Assembly (NCBI GenBank): GCA_947561585.1
Contig: CANNZV010000921.1
Span: 1 to 64,000, forward strand
DNA from: Caprella mutica
Taxonomy: Eukaryota; Arthropoda; Malacostraca; Amphipoda; Caprellidae
Reading direction: 5' to 3'
Length of the DNA stretch: 64,000 bases
In this document: positions 61,801 through 64,000 of the stretch, piece by piece
Numbering within the stretch: position 1 is the stretch's first letter
Layout of the letters: each line of letters starts with the position of its first letter
Made by a program: the position numbers and the translations under genes
The notes under the pieces: model-generated
The model's input: only the letters and a program-made list of their open reading frames with translations
What the model was told of the DNA's origin: nothing
The model's database searches: none

Positions 61801-61890
61801 CAGGTGATGAGTGCCATCAAGACCCTAGTTAATCACGCCACTCTCAGTCTCTGTGAATGGTTCAAACAGATAAACTTCAGTGTCATTGAT
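22402..61890 (+). CDS. UBR3: UBR3-type E3 ubiquitin ligase, 5' part (12 exons)
   Basis: Join 22402-22889, 23148-23271, 52343-52461, 53368-53462, 55945-56073, 56550-56688, 58145-58283, 58547-58677, 60399-60627, 60922-61107, 61204-61346, 61804-61890. Every junction is GT-AG and all phases agree, giving 662 residues from the first in-frame ATG (22,425); the 3' exons lie beyond the window. Animal UBR3 is near 1,900 residues, so about a third is here. Residues 207-273 form the UBR zinc domain: ACCALW, YRCATC, CMALCSECF, GDHRGHDYN, GGACDCGD, GFCSNH. UBR-box ligases recognise substrates for ubiquitination; UBR3 differs from UBR1/2 in not binding classical N-degrons. Later exons match UBR3 best (VYYEFPPALSSFILSM). 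A serine-rich, acidic N-terminus precedes the box. The phase-1 acceptor at 22,402 implies an upstream exon that I could not find. Confidence 0.9.
22890..23147 (+). other. UBR3 intron 1
   Basis: 258 bp, GT-AG, AT-rich; nothing else seen. Confidence 0.8.
23148..23271 (+). CDS. UBR3: UBR3 exon b
   Basis: Acceptor TTGTGTACAG, donor AACT/GTGAGT, exit phase 1. Encodes TLWFLLENLLNVNNHLED and then EWIEHLIAGGEEPATFLEN, the segment just before the UBR box. Confidence 0.9.
23296..24440. repeat. 35-bp minisatellite A, about 32 copies
   Basis: Unit TTGTTATTGAGTACTGACAT followed by CTTATTGCAAGTAGC. Variant bases (GCAAGTAGC, GCTTGTAGC, GCTTGTATC, GAGAACT) occur in runs, indicating block duplication. The array begins about 25 bp after the donor of UBR3 exon b, and its first units merge with the sequence next to the donor. 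Confidence 0.95.
24441..24837. other. intronic spacer
   Basis: AT-rich, no frame. Holds the second copy of the CCGGCATTTATTTAT dispersed repeat at 24,748-24,803. Confidence 0.5.
24838..25561. repeat. 27-bp minisatellite B, about 27 copies
   Basis: Unit GTATCTTGTGGATATATTTA + CCTACAG, with TAGTGG/TTGTGG and ACCTAC/ATCTAC variants. 27 is a multiple of three, so a repetitive frame (YLVDIFTYR) stays open; this is not a gene. Each unit boundary reads CTACAG/GTATCT, an acceptor-donor juxtaposition. Confidence 0.95.
25562..29030. repeat. 28-bp minisatellite C, about 68 copies, split by a transposon
   Basis: Unit TAGTTATCTAGTAGATATCT + TTACTTAC, in two blocks (25,562-26,897 and 28,460-29,030) separated by the element at 26,898-28,459. 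It joins array B without a gap and is clearly related to it (TATCTAGTGGATATATTTACCTAC against TATCTAGTAGATATCTTTACTTAC, 20 bp or less compared at a time). TATCTA-G-TAGATA makes a perfect short palindrome in each unit. Variant TACTAAC units cluster at 25,905-25,990 and 26,120-26,245. Confidence 0.95.
26898..28459. mobile_element. palindromic Tc1/mariner derivative inserted in minisatellite C
   Basis: 1,562 bp, ends AACTGCGTCC...GGACGCAGTT, with a perfect TA duplication; removing it restores the 28-bp unit. The inverted arms exceed 400 bp (26,898 to about 27,380 against about 27,970 to 28,459). The left arm on + encodes a mariner-type DNA-binding region (VENPDTNPRRDEGTRKRISP, RNIRKIRRQVI) and the right arm repeats it on the minus strand. 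No catalytic domain remains, so it is a non-autonomous fold-back made from two 5' halves of one transposon. Confidence 0.88.
29031..29574. other. intronic spacer
   Basis: No frame and no strong repeat; scattered TAGGT and CTAACT words resemble the flanking arrays and may be decayed units. Confidence 0.4.
29575..30310. repeat. 28-bp and 20-bp compound minisatellite D
   Basis: Main unit TATCACCTAGCACTAGGTGG + TAACTGTG (28 bp) with CACCTAG/CTAGGTG arms 2 bp apart. A 20-bp unit (AGGTACCACTCTAGCTCACT) is repeated about six times at 29,835-29,960. The two are interleaved and share TAGGT..CAC words, so one was probably derived from the other. Confidence 0.9.
30311..30626. other. intronic spacer between arrays D and E
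   Basis: No frame of interest. Short CACAC/GTGTG tracts near 30,375-30,430. Confidence 0.4.
30627..32128. repeat. 21-bp minisatellite E, about 71 copies
   Basis: Three ordered blocks of one unit: GTTAGGATAACCGTCATAGAG (to about 30,985), GTTAGGATAACCGGCCTAGTG (to about 31,325), and GTTAGGATGACCGGCCTAGTG (to the end). Because 21 is a multiple of three, long frames are open on both strands (VRITVIE or VRMTGLV repeats on +); these are not genes. Confidence 0.95.
32129..32609. other. intronic spacer
   Basis: AT-rich, no frame or repeat recognised. It separates the 21-bp and the large 35-bp arrays. Confidence 0.5.
32610..39710 (+). repeat. 35-bp satellite-scale array F, about 200 copies (7.1 kb)
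   Basis: Unit TCCTTTCAATGTTTCAGTAT + ATCATACCACAGCAT. Main variants are ATCATA and ATCGTA. A third, ACATTACACCACATCAT, appears about every 7-20 units only before 35,260, and 39-bp units with a doubled CCTT appear only at about 35,740-37,620. From about 38,650 on the array is nearly uniform. Since 35 is not a multiple of three and no frame of three units contains a stop, all three forward frames stay open for up to 1,551 codons. These overlapping frames (QHSFQCFSISYHSIPFNVSV) encode rotations of the same repeat and have no features of a protein gene. Confidence 0.97.
39711..41058. other. no gene; one decayed retroposon fragment
   Basis: AT-rich. At 40,440-40,490 GCACGGAGTAGCTTTTCTGC matches the middle of the GCAGACGTTAAA retroposon. 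A C-rich stretch lies at 40,890-40,928. No exon recognised. Confidence 0.4.
41059..41190. mobile_element. GGGTAA MITE, copy 2 (short)
   Basis: Left GGGCTAAGAAATTATAAATT then ATCGGTCAGTTCCACATCT; right AAACTGACCGACAATTTG then TAACTTACTC followed by TA. Internally deleted relative to the 218-220 bp copies. Confidence 0.7.
41512..41957 (+). mobile_element. retroposon tail repeat, long copy 2
   Basis: Matches 21,643-22,140 from CCAGGGGCTCTACCCTGAAG to ATGGCCTTTGG. The last part is shortened: GTTAAACCC follows directly, with the GCAGAC block missing. Confidence 0.8.
42320..43350 (+). pseudogene. non-LTR retrotransposon (LINE) relic: RT end and RNase H
   Basis: Around 42,335-42,480 the + strand reads FETAIESVDQVRYLGFM, stop, DKELTW, with a downstream LKIEILKSWATKIL block. 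This is the YLGxxLDxxLTW thumb motif of LINE reverse transcriptases. Around 42,790-42,900 APISPIATNFMAELLAIFDA, FYVKNQ and the remains of a TDSxSA motif look like a LINE RNase H. Near 43,145-43,195 a worn CPNSGLTHV...RRHLNTYR resembles the C-terminal zinc motif. Stops and shifts throughout; recognised by motif order only. Confidence 0.5.
43395..43838. repeat. 28-bp minisatellite G, about 16 copies
   Basis: Unit TGATGTTAATTCTTTTGCAA + TACATATA, with TTGTGTAA and TTTTCCAA variants. Open on the minus strand for part of its length; not a gene. Confidence 0.93.
43839..44477. other. intronic spacer with a retroposon tail and a hairpin
   Basis: A 5'-truncated copy of the GCAGACGTTAAA retroposon lies at 44,187-44,258. 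At 44,335-44,362 TATGACACAGT and ACTGTGTCATA form a perfect 11-bp-arm hairpin with a 6-bp loop, and GACACAGTG recurs nearby. No exon. Confidence 0.6.
44478..45467. mobile_element. fold-back DNA element, about 1 kb
   Basis: Left CACACGTAGGGG...CTTTCCACCAGACTTTTT and right GTCTGGTGGAAAGACTG...CCCTACGTGTG are inverted copies of about 50 bp; the right arm has the GTCTGGTGGAAA block twice. The interior is AT-rich with many TAGTAACTAACT words and no transposase. Target duplication unclear; hAT-like by its ends. Confidence 0.6.
45468..46468. other. intronic spacer, nothing recognised
   Basis: AT-rich; no coding frame, RNA gene or clear repeat. Confidence 0.4.
46469..46640. mobile_element. GGGTAA MITE, copy 3 (3' end lost)
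   Basis: Begins GGGAAAGTTACGAATTATC and CTTCGGTCATA. The internal stem GTATCCATGATA/TATCATGGATAC matches copy 5 at 58,780-58,835. The right terminus is not found. Confidence 0.65.
46641..47570. other. intronic spacer, nothing recognised
   Basis: AT-rich, with loosely repeated GATTATAATCG/CGATTATAA words near 46,800-47,000. No exon. Confidence 0.4.
47571..47737. repeat. 22-bp minisatellite H, 7-8 copies
   Basis: Unit AGGTGCGCCTGAGAGGTTTT + AC, nearly identical copies, GC-richer than its surroundings. Near-identity implies recent expansion. Confidence 0.95.
47738..48427. other. intronic spacer
   Basis: Short imperfect duplications of CACAGGCACTTGTGTATA at 48,195-48,245. No gene. Confidence 0.4.
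48428..49729 (+). mobile_element. near-intact Tc1/mariner transposon
   Basis: 1,302 bp with identical 27-bp terminal inverted repeats (48,428-48,454 and 49,703-49,729, starting CAGGGTGGGGCGTAAG) and a TA on each side. Carries one transposase gene with a single frameshift. Identical ends and little decay indicate recent insertion into the UBR3 intron. Confidence 0.96.
48582..49606 (+). pseudogene. mariner (DD37D, maT-like) transposase, one frameshift
   Basis: Two overlapping frames, 48,582-49,070 and 49,034-49,606, read as one protein of about 341 residues, the usual mariner length. The N-terminal half has paired helix-turn-helix domains (AIIALHRAGKSDSVISKTLS) and a GRPRS hook between them. 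A one-base loss near 48,993 moves the frame, so the first catalytic aspartate (WSDEKNF, codon 49,016-49,018) is out of frame with the start. The second is in QQDGATSHT and the third in NPMDFSVW, with 37 residues between them (DD37D). It ends KNKGGHFE. The transposase cuts and pastes DNA at TA sites; this copy should be inactive but could be mobilised in trans. Confidence 0.93.
49868..50408. repeat. 23-bp minisatellite I, about 22 copies
   Basis: Unit ACTCTAACGCACTTTAGTGT + GTC, with AAAGCAC, AACTCAC and GTCCCTC variants in runs. The left edge contains the related CACTAGTGTGTC words. Confidence 0.93.
50409..50682. other. intronic spacer
   Basis: No frame. GGTGTAGAGGTG and GCCTCTACACC at 50,609-50,638 form a short hairpin. 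Confidence 0.4.
50683..51941. mobile_element. hAT-like element with A/T-tract ends, interrupted by a MITE
   Basis: The left end GGGTGGATAAAAACCATGG and the right end (inverse of GGGTGGATTTAAAAAA) are followed inward by matching AAAACATG/GGTTTAAA tracts. Flanks GTGAAACT and GTGAAAGG agree at 6 of 8 positions. The interior holds another element at 51,083-51,415. No transposase recognised. Confidence 0.6.
51083..51415. mobile_element. MITE with 115-bp inverted ends
   Basis: Left arm 51,083-51,200 (CTACAGTAAGATGCACTACT, AGCGCCATCTG, AAAGCGGGAACTAG, ATTTGGTGTTG) recurs inverted at 51,305-51,415. Only about 100 bp of unique centre, no coding. TATA stands on both sides of the CTACAG ends. Confidence 0.85.
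51942..52173. other. intronic spacer
   Basis: AT-rich, nothing recognised. Confidence 0.4.
52174..52240 (+). mobile_element. retroposon repeat, 5' fragment left of UBR3 exon c
   Basis: GAAGGGTGGCGTC...GCCCCGAACTGTTGTAATTT...GTCTTTTTTCATTT matches 41,565-41,625 and then stops. The next part of the repeat, starting at TTTTACCATGTTTAT, resumes at about 52,525, after the exon. Confidence 0.75.
52343..52461 (+). CDS. UBR3: UBR3 exon c (first half of the UBR box)
   Basis: Acceptor TTCTTTTGACAG, donor AAT/GTGAGT. Completes the split codon from exon b, encodes LTALDTRSACCALWTKMEL and then AYRCATCSFSACMALCSECF, which supplies several zinc-binding cysteines of the UBR domain. Confidence 0.95.
52522..52970 (+). 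mobile_element. retroposon repeat, 3' part right of UBR3 exon c
   Basis: From TTTTACCATGTTTATT through CGCTACTTGCAG and TAGCGCTAGGGTTATG to GATATGGCCTTTAG and GCAGACGTCAGACCCC. One internal segment (TTTGTGTTAGGTAG...CATTTTCCTCTT) is duplicated. Confidence 0.8.
53118..53200. mobile_element. GGGTAA MITE, copy 4 (3' end lost)
   Basis: TGGGGTAAGTTACGAGTTATT then GGACAGTTCCACATTTTCGG matches the left end of copies 1 and 5; the right end is absent. Confidence 0.65.
53368..53462 (+). CDS. UBR3: UBR3 exon d (second half of the UBR box)
   Basis: Acceptor TTTCCCCAG, donor GAGGG/GTGAGA, exit phase 2. Encodes AGDHRGHDYNIFRSSSGG and ACDCGDEAVTKPEG with the two histidines and the CDCGD zinc motif. Confidence 0.95.
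53580..53799. mobile_element. 220-bp mariner-type MITE
   Basis: Ends CAGGGTGTTTCAGAAAAAA and the inverse of CAGAGTGTCTCGGAAAAAG, with TA on both sides (53,578-53,579 and 53,800-53,801). Ends and TA duplication place it with mariner-like elements. No coding. Confidence 0.82.
53881..55546. mobile_element. 1.7-kb hAT-like element with GGGGCATTT subterminal repeats
   Basis: Perfect 8-bp duplication GTTATAAC at both ends (53,873-53,880 and 55,547-55,554). Terminal repeats TAGAGCTAAGACATTGGGGC and the inverse of TAAGGCTCGGACATTGGGGC. The left subterminal zone (53,975-54,110) repeats GCATTTGGGGCACTTATCGG-like words; the right one (55,424-55,500) repeats GGAGCATTTTGGGGCGTTTT-like words. Such subterminal repeats are where hAT transposases bind. 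The AT-rich centre has no recognisable transposase, so the copy is non-autonomous or decayed. Confidence 0.88.
55555..55944. other. 3' part of the intron before UBR3 exon e
   Basis: AT-rich up to a strong C-rich polypyrimidine tract at 55,918-55,942. Nothing else. Confidence 0.6.
55945..56073 (+). CDS. UBR3: UBR3 exon e
   Basis: Acceptor TTTCCCCCACAG, donor AGCAG/GTGAGT, exit phase 2. Encodes the last UBR-box ligands (FCSNHRKN) and then PPHMFIMFNQTIFHILRRLL, a helix after the box. Confidence 0.95.
56074..56549. other. UBR3 intron, nothing else recognised
   Basis: 476 bp, GT-AG, AT-rich. Confidence 0.7.
56550..56688 (+). CDS. UBR3: UBR3 exon f
   Basis: Acceptor TTGTTCACAG, donor GATCAT/GTGAGT, exit phase 0. 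Encodes EGAYYRQFDTDSRLWSANSL then LKYLQRLCEKNDTIVSCLTE. The helical body of the ligase begins here. Confidence 0.93.
57003..57958 (+). mobile_element. truncated mariner-like element with decayed transposase
   Basis: Left CAGGGTGACCAATAAAAAAC and right (inverse of CGGGTGACCAAAAAAAAAC) start inverted ends of about 110 bp (GTAAATGCTTA, AAAGTAATTGGTG, AATCACATAAAAGA). The interior on + reads LHSQKVTVWCGLSLHIFF, NTDGYIEMI, LDVWFHYDTVAAYT (second-aspartate site, D replaced around Y) and a VKEKVFKLKTNIIEDLK block with stops. This is the C-terminal half of a mariner transposase; the N-terminal half is deleted. Confidence 0.8.
58056..58113 (+). mobile_element. retroposon tail, strongly 5'-truncated copy
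   Basis: TTTTTGACGTCAGTGATATG, then GCCTCTGG and GCAGACGTTAAATCCC: only the 3' end of the family, 30 bp before the next UBR3 exon. Confidence 0.8.
58145..58283 (+). CDS. UBR3: UBR3 exon g
   Basis: Acceptor TTTCCCGCAG, donor CCGG/GTAAGG, exit phase 1. Encodes AYSSFNSGLYLNGAQGISTQ then QIIDSYEAYIETLDDMERVE. Confidence 0.93.
58547..58677 (+). CDS. UBR3: UBR3 exon h
   Basis: Acceptor TTTTATAACAG, donor TTCAAG/GTAAAG, exit phase 0. Encodes FLDEFVMWLVYYEFPPALSS then FILSMRTQQTFK, one of the segments most like UBR3 of other animals. Confidence 0.95.
58700..58919. mobile_element. GGGTAA MITE, copy 5 (complete)
   Basis: 220 bp. GGGTAATCTGCCAAATATTG at left; the right end mirrors it (CCGATAATTCGTAACTTACTC, then TA). 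A central stem (TTGGTATCCATGATA/CATGGATACCAA) could pair the two halves. Confidence 0.8.
58985..60110. mobile_element. fold-back element whose inverted ends are minisatellites
   Basis: At 58,996-59,150 the words TATATTCCACCCCGG and TAAATTCCACCCCGG repeat about ten times with a 15-16 bp period. At 59,993-60,105 their reverse complements (GGGGTGGAATTTACC, GGGTGGAACATACCTA) repeat about seven times. Outside them, TTTTTGGTTCTAGG at left and CCTGTCACCTAATTTTT at right also mirror loosely. The 840-bp interior shows no transposase. Confidence 0.7.
60399..60627 (+). CDS. UBR3: UBR3 exon i
   Basis: Acceptor TTTTTTTCACAG, donor GATG/GTTAGA, exit phase 1. Encodes EHFIRAFVKHYCLIKWMLHN, then NVNAQLFLDSKLVESVMND and PLLEMVVISLEESARTLLSK. 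Confidence 0.95.
60922..61107 (+). CDS. UBR3: UBR3 exon j
   Basis: Acceptor TTGTACCACAG, donor CCAAT/GTGAGT, exit phase 1. Encodes EYDASKSFFCIHDREKRE, then FISWPFLSDLNSLMSHRS and FNYLAMYQ. An identical donor follows 33 bp downstream. Confidence 0.93.
61080..61172. repeat. 33-bp tandem duplication across a UBR3 splice donor
   Basis: The stretch ACTTTAACTACCTAGCTATG + TACCAATGTGAGT at the exon j boundary is repeated directly, and a third, decayed copy follows (GTGAGTACTGTAACTACC...TAGCAATTT). The first two copies both end in CCAAT/GTGAGT, so there are two identical donors at 61,108 and 61,141. Confidence 0.95.
61204..61346 (+). CDS. UBR3: UBR3 exon k
   Basis: Acceptor TTTTTTTCAG, donor CCTGAG/GTGAGT, exit phase 0. 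Encodes YMNPCKWSTSKNPPSDLIED, then TSECQVVDSTVFNLLIHLTD. Confidence 0.93.
61347..61803. other. UBR3 intron, nothing else recognised
   Basis: 457 bp, AT-rich, GT-AG. A 79-codon frame inside it is chance. Confidence 0.7.
61804..61890 (+). CDS. UBR3: UBR3 exon l (last in window)
   Basis: Acceptor TTTTTCCCACAG, donor ATTGAT/GTGAGT, exit phase 0. Encodes VMSAIKTLVNHATLSLCEWF + KQINFSVID. The following exon lies beyond the window. Confidence 0.93.
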
Positions 61891-61898
61891 GTGAGTGG

Positions 61899-63658
61899 GA
61901 CATTTAGTGCTGTGTAGCTATAAGACATTTGATGCTGTGTAGCTATAAGACATTTAGTGTTGTGTAGCTATAAGACATTTAGTGCTGTGTAGCTATAAGA
62001 CATTTAGTGCTGTGTAGCTATAAGACATTTAGTGCTGTGTAGCTATAAGACATTTAGTGTTGTGTAGCTATAAGACATTTAGTGCTGTGTAGCTATAAGA
62101 CATTTAGTGCTGTGTAGCTATAAGACATTTAGTGCTGTGTAGCTATAAGACATTTAGTGCTGTGTAGCTATAAGACATTTAGTGCTGTGTAGCTATAAGA
62201 CATTTAGTGTTGTGTAGCTATAAGACATTTAGTGCTGTGTAGCTATAAGACATTTAGTGTTGTGTAGCTATAAGACATTTAGTGTTGTGTAGCTATAAGA
62301 CATTTAGTGCTGTGTAGCTATAAGACATTTAGTGTTGTGTAGCTATAAGACATTTAGTACTGTGTAGCTATAAGACATTTAGTGCTGTGTAGCTATAAGA
62401 CATTTAGTGCTGTGTAGCTATAAGACATTTAGTGCTGTGTAGCTATAAGACATTTAGTGCTGTGTAGCTATAAGACATTTAGTGCTGTGTAGCTATAAGA
62501 CATTTAGTGCTGTGTAGCTATAAGACATTTAGTGCTGTGTAGCTATAAGACATTTAGTGTTGTGTAGCTATAAGACATTTAGTGCTGTGTAGCTATAAGA
62601 CATTTAGTACTGTGTAGCTATAAGACATTTAGTGCTGTGTAGCTATAAGACATTTAGTACTGTGTAGCTATAAGACATTTAGTGCTGTGTAGCTATAAGA
62701 CATTTAGTGCTGTGTAGCTATAAGACATTTAGTGCTGTGTAGCTATAAGACATTTAGTGCTGTGTAGCTATAAGACATTTAGTGCTGTGTAGCTATAAGA
62801 CATTTAGTGTTGTGTAGCTATAAGACATTTAGTGTTGTGTAGCTATAAGACATTTAGTGCTGTGTAGCTATAAGACATTTAGTGCTGTGTAGCTATAAGA
62901 CATTTAGTGCTGTGTAGCTATAAGACATTTAGTGCTGTGTAGCTATAAGACATTTAGTGCTGTGTAGCTATAAGACATTTAGTGCTGTGTAGCTATAAGA
63001 CATTTAGTGCTGTGTAGCTATAAGACATTTAGTGCTGTGTAGCTATAAGACATTTAGTGCTGTGTAGCTATAAGACATTTAGTGTTGTGTAGCTATAAGA
63101 CATTTAGTGCTGTGTAGCTATAAGACATTTAGTGTTGTGTAGCTATAAGACATTTAGTGCTGTGTAGCTATAAGACATTTAGTGCTGTGTAGCTATAAGA
63201 CATTTAGTGCTGTGTAGCTATAAGACATTTAGTGCTGTGTAGCTATAAGACATTTAGTGCTGTGTAGCTATAAGACATTTAGTGTTGTGTAGCTATAAGA
63301 CATTTAGTGCTGTGTAGCTATAAGACATTTAGTGCTGTGTAGCTATAAGACATTTAGTGCTGTGTAGCTATAAGACATTTAGTGCTGTGTAGCTATAAGA
63401 CATTTAGTGCTGTGTAGCTATAAGACATTTAGTGTTGTGTAGCTATAAGACATTTAGTGCTGTGTAGCTATAAGACATTTAGTGTTGTGTAGCTATAAGA
63501 CATTTAGTGTTGTGTAGCTATAAGACATTTAGTACTGTGTAGCTATAAGACATTTAGTGCTGTGTAGCTATAAGACATTTAGTGTTGTGTAGCTATAAGA
63601 CATTTAGTGCTGTGTAGCTATAAGACATTTAGTACTGTGTAGCTATAAGACATTTGAT
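61899..63658. repeat. 25-bp minisatellite J, about 70 copies
   Basis: Unit TGCTGTGTAGCTATAAGACA + TTTAG, with TGCTG, TGTTG and TACTG variants. It starts 8 bp after the donor GTGAGT of UBR3 exon l and is very uniform. Edge units at both ends carry ATTTGATGCT instead of ATTTAGTGCT. Confidence 0.96.
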
Positions 63659-64000
63659 GCTAAGTGTATATATAATAGTATGCATCATGAATCTAAAGTT
63701 ACTGCAACTTGTAGCTACATCACATTGCGACTGTTTTATAGCAAACATTATTGTGACGTAGTGACTCAGATATTCCATGCTCTATTGTCTTATGTATGAT
63801 GCAATAAAATAATGAATGAGAAGTTTTGGAATTGAAGGTCATTAATATTTTTTTTTATTATTTGAAGCAAACAGGATAGCATTTCGAATATACTTGTAGC
63901 ACTAAAACTGTTAGTTTTTAACTATAGCTAATAGAGTCTGTACTCTGCAGACAGGTTAGGAGAATAACCAATGAATTCCTTTTGAATTGGTTATATTAAT
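63659..64000. other. UBR3 intron to window edge
   Basis: AT-rich, no exon or repeat recognised. Confidence 0.6.

Overview
The window is nuclear DNA from an animal: AT-rich, intron-containing, and dense with transposon remains and minisatellites. The mariner-type and CXC-domain relics are of kinds common in arthropods, so an arthropod (possibly a hemipteran insect) is my best guess; the species cannot be fixed from sequence alone.

Layout. (1) 0.5-5.5 kb: a decayed CXC-domain (tesmin/TSO1-like) repeat protein, then a decayed tyrosine-recombinase retroelement (DIRS/Ngaro type: gag, RT-RNase H, recombinase). (2) 5.8-16 kb: a two-exon gene for an unrecognised 554-residue protein ending in a variant RING finger, a truncated duplicate of it whose main exon is gone, a long inverted repeat around the duplicate, and a 3.3-kb palindromic transposon built from two head-to-head mariner-like transposase relics. 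(3) 16.9-19.9 kb: nested short hAT-like elements with clear 8-bp target duplications. (4) 22.4-61.9 kb: twelve phase-consistent exons of the 5' part of a UBR3-type E3 ubiquitin ligase on the + strand, including the whole UBR-box zinc domain. (5) 61.9-64 kb: an intronic 25-bp minisatellite and the window edge.

The striking feature is intron 2 of the UBR3 gene (23,272-52,342, 29 kb). It lies immediately before the UBR-box exons and holds a chain of long minisatellites (periods 35, 27, 28, 28/20, 21, 35, 28, 22 and 23 bp). One of them, at 32.6-39.7 kb, has about 200 copies of a 35-bp unit and is open in all three forward frames, so ORFs of up to 1,551 codons there are artefacts. The intron also carries a near-intact mariner (48,428-49,729), a second palindromic mariner derivative inserted cleanly into a minisatellite, LINE remains and several MITEs. 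Two arrays begin within about 30 bp of a UBR3 splice donor, and a third donor has been duplicated as a 33-bp in-frame unit.

Only two host-type genes are supported: UBR3 and the RING-variant gene. Nearly everything else is mobile or satellite DNA.
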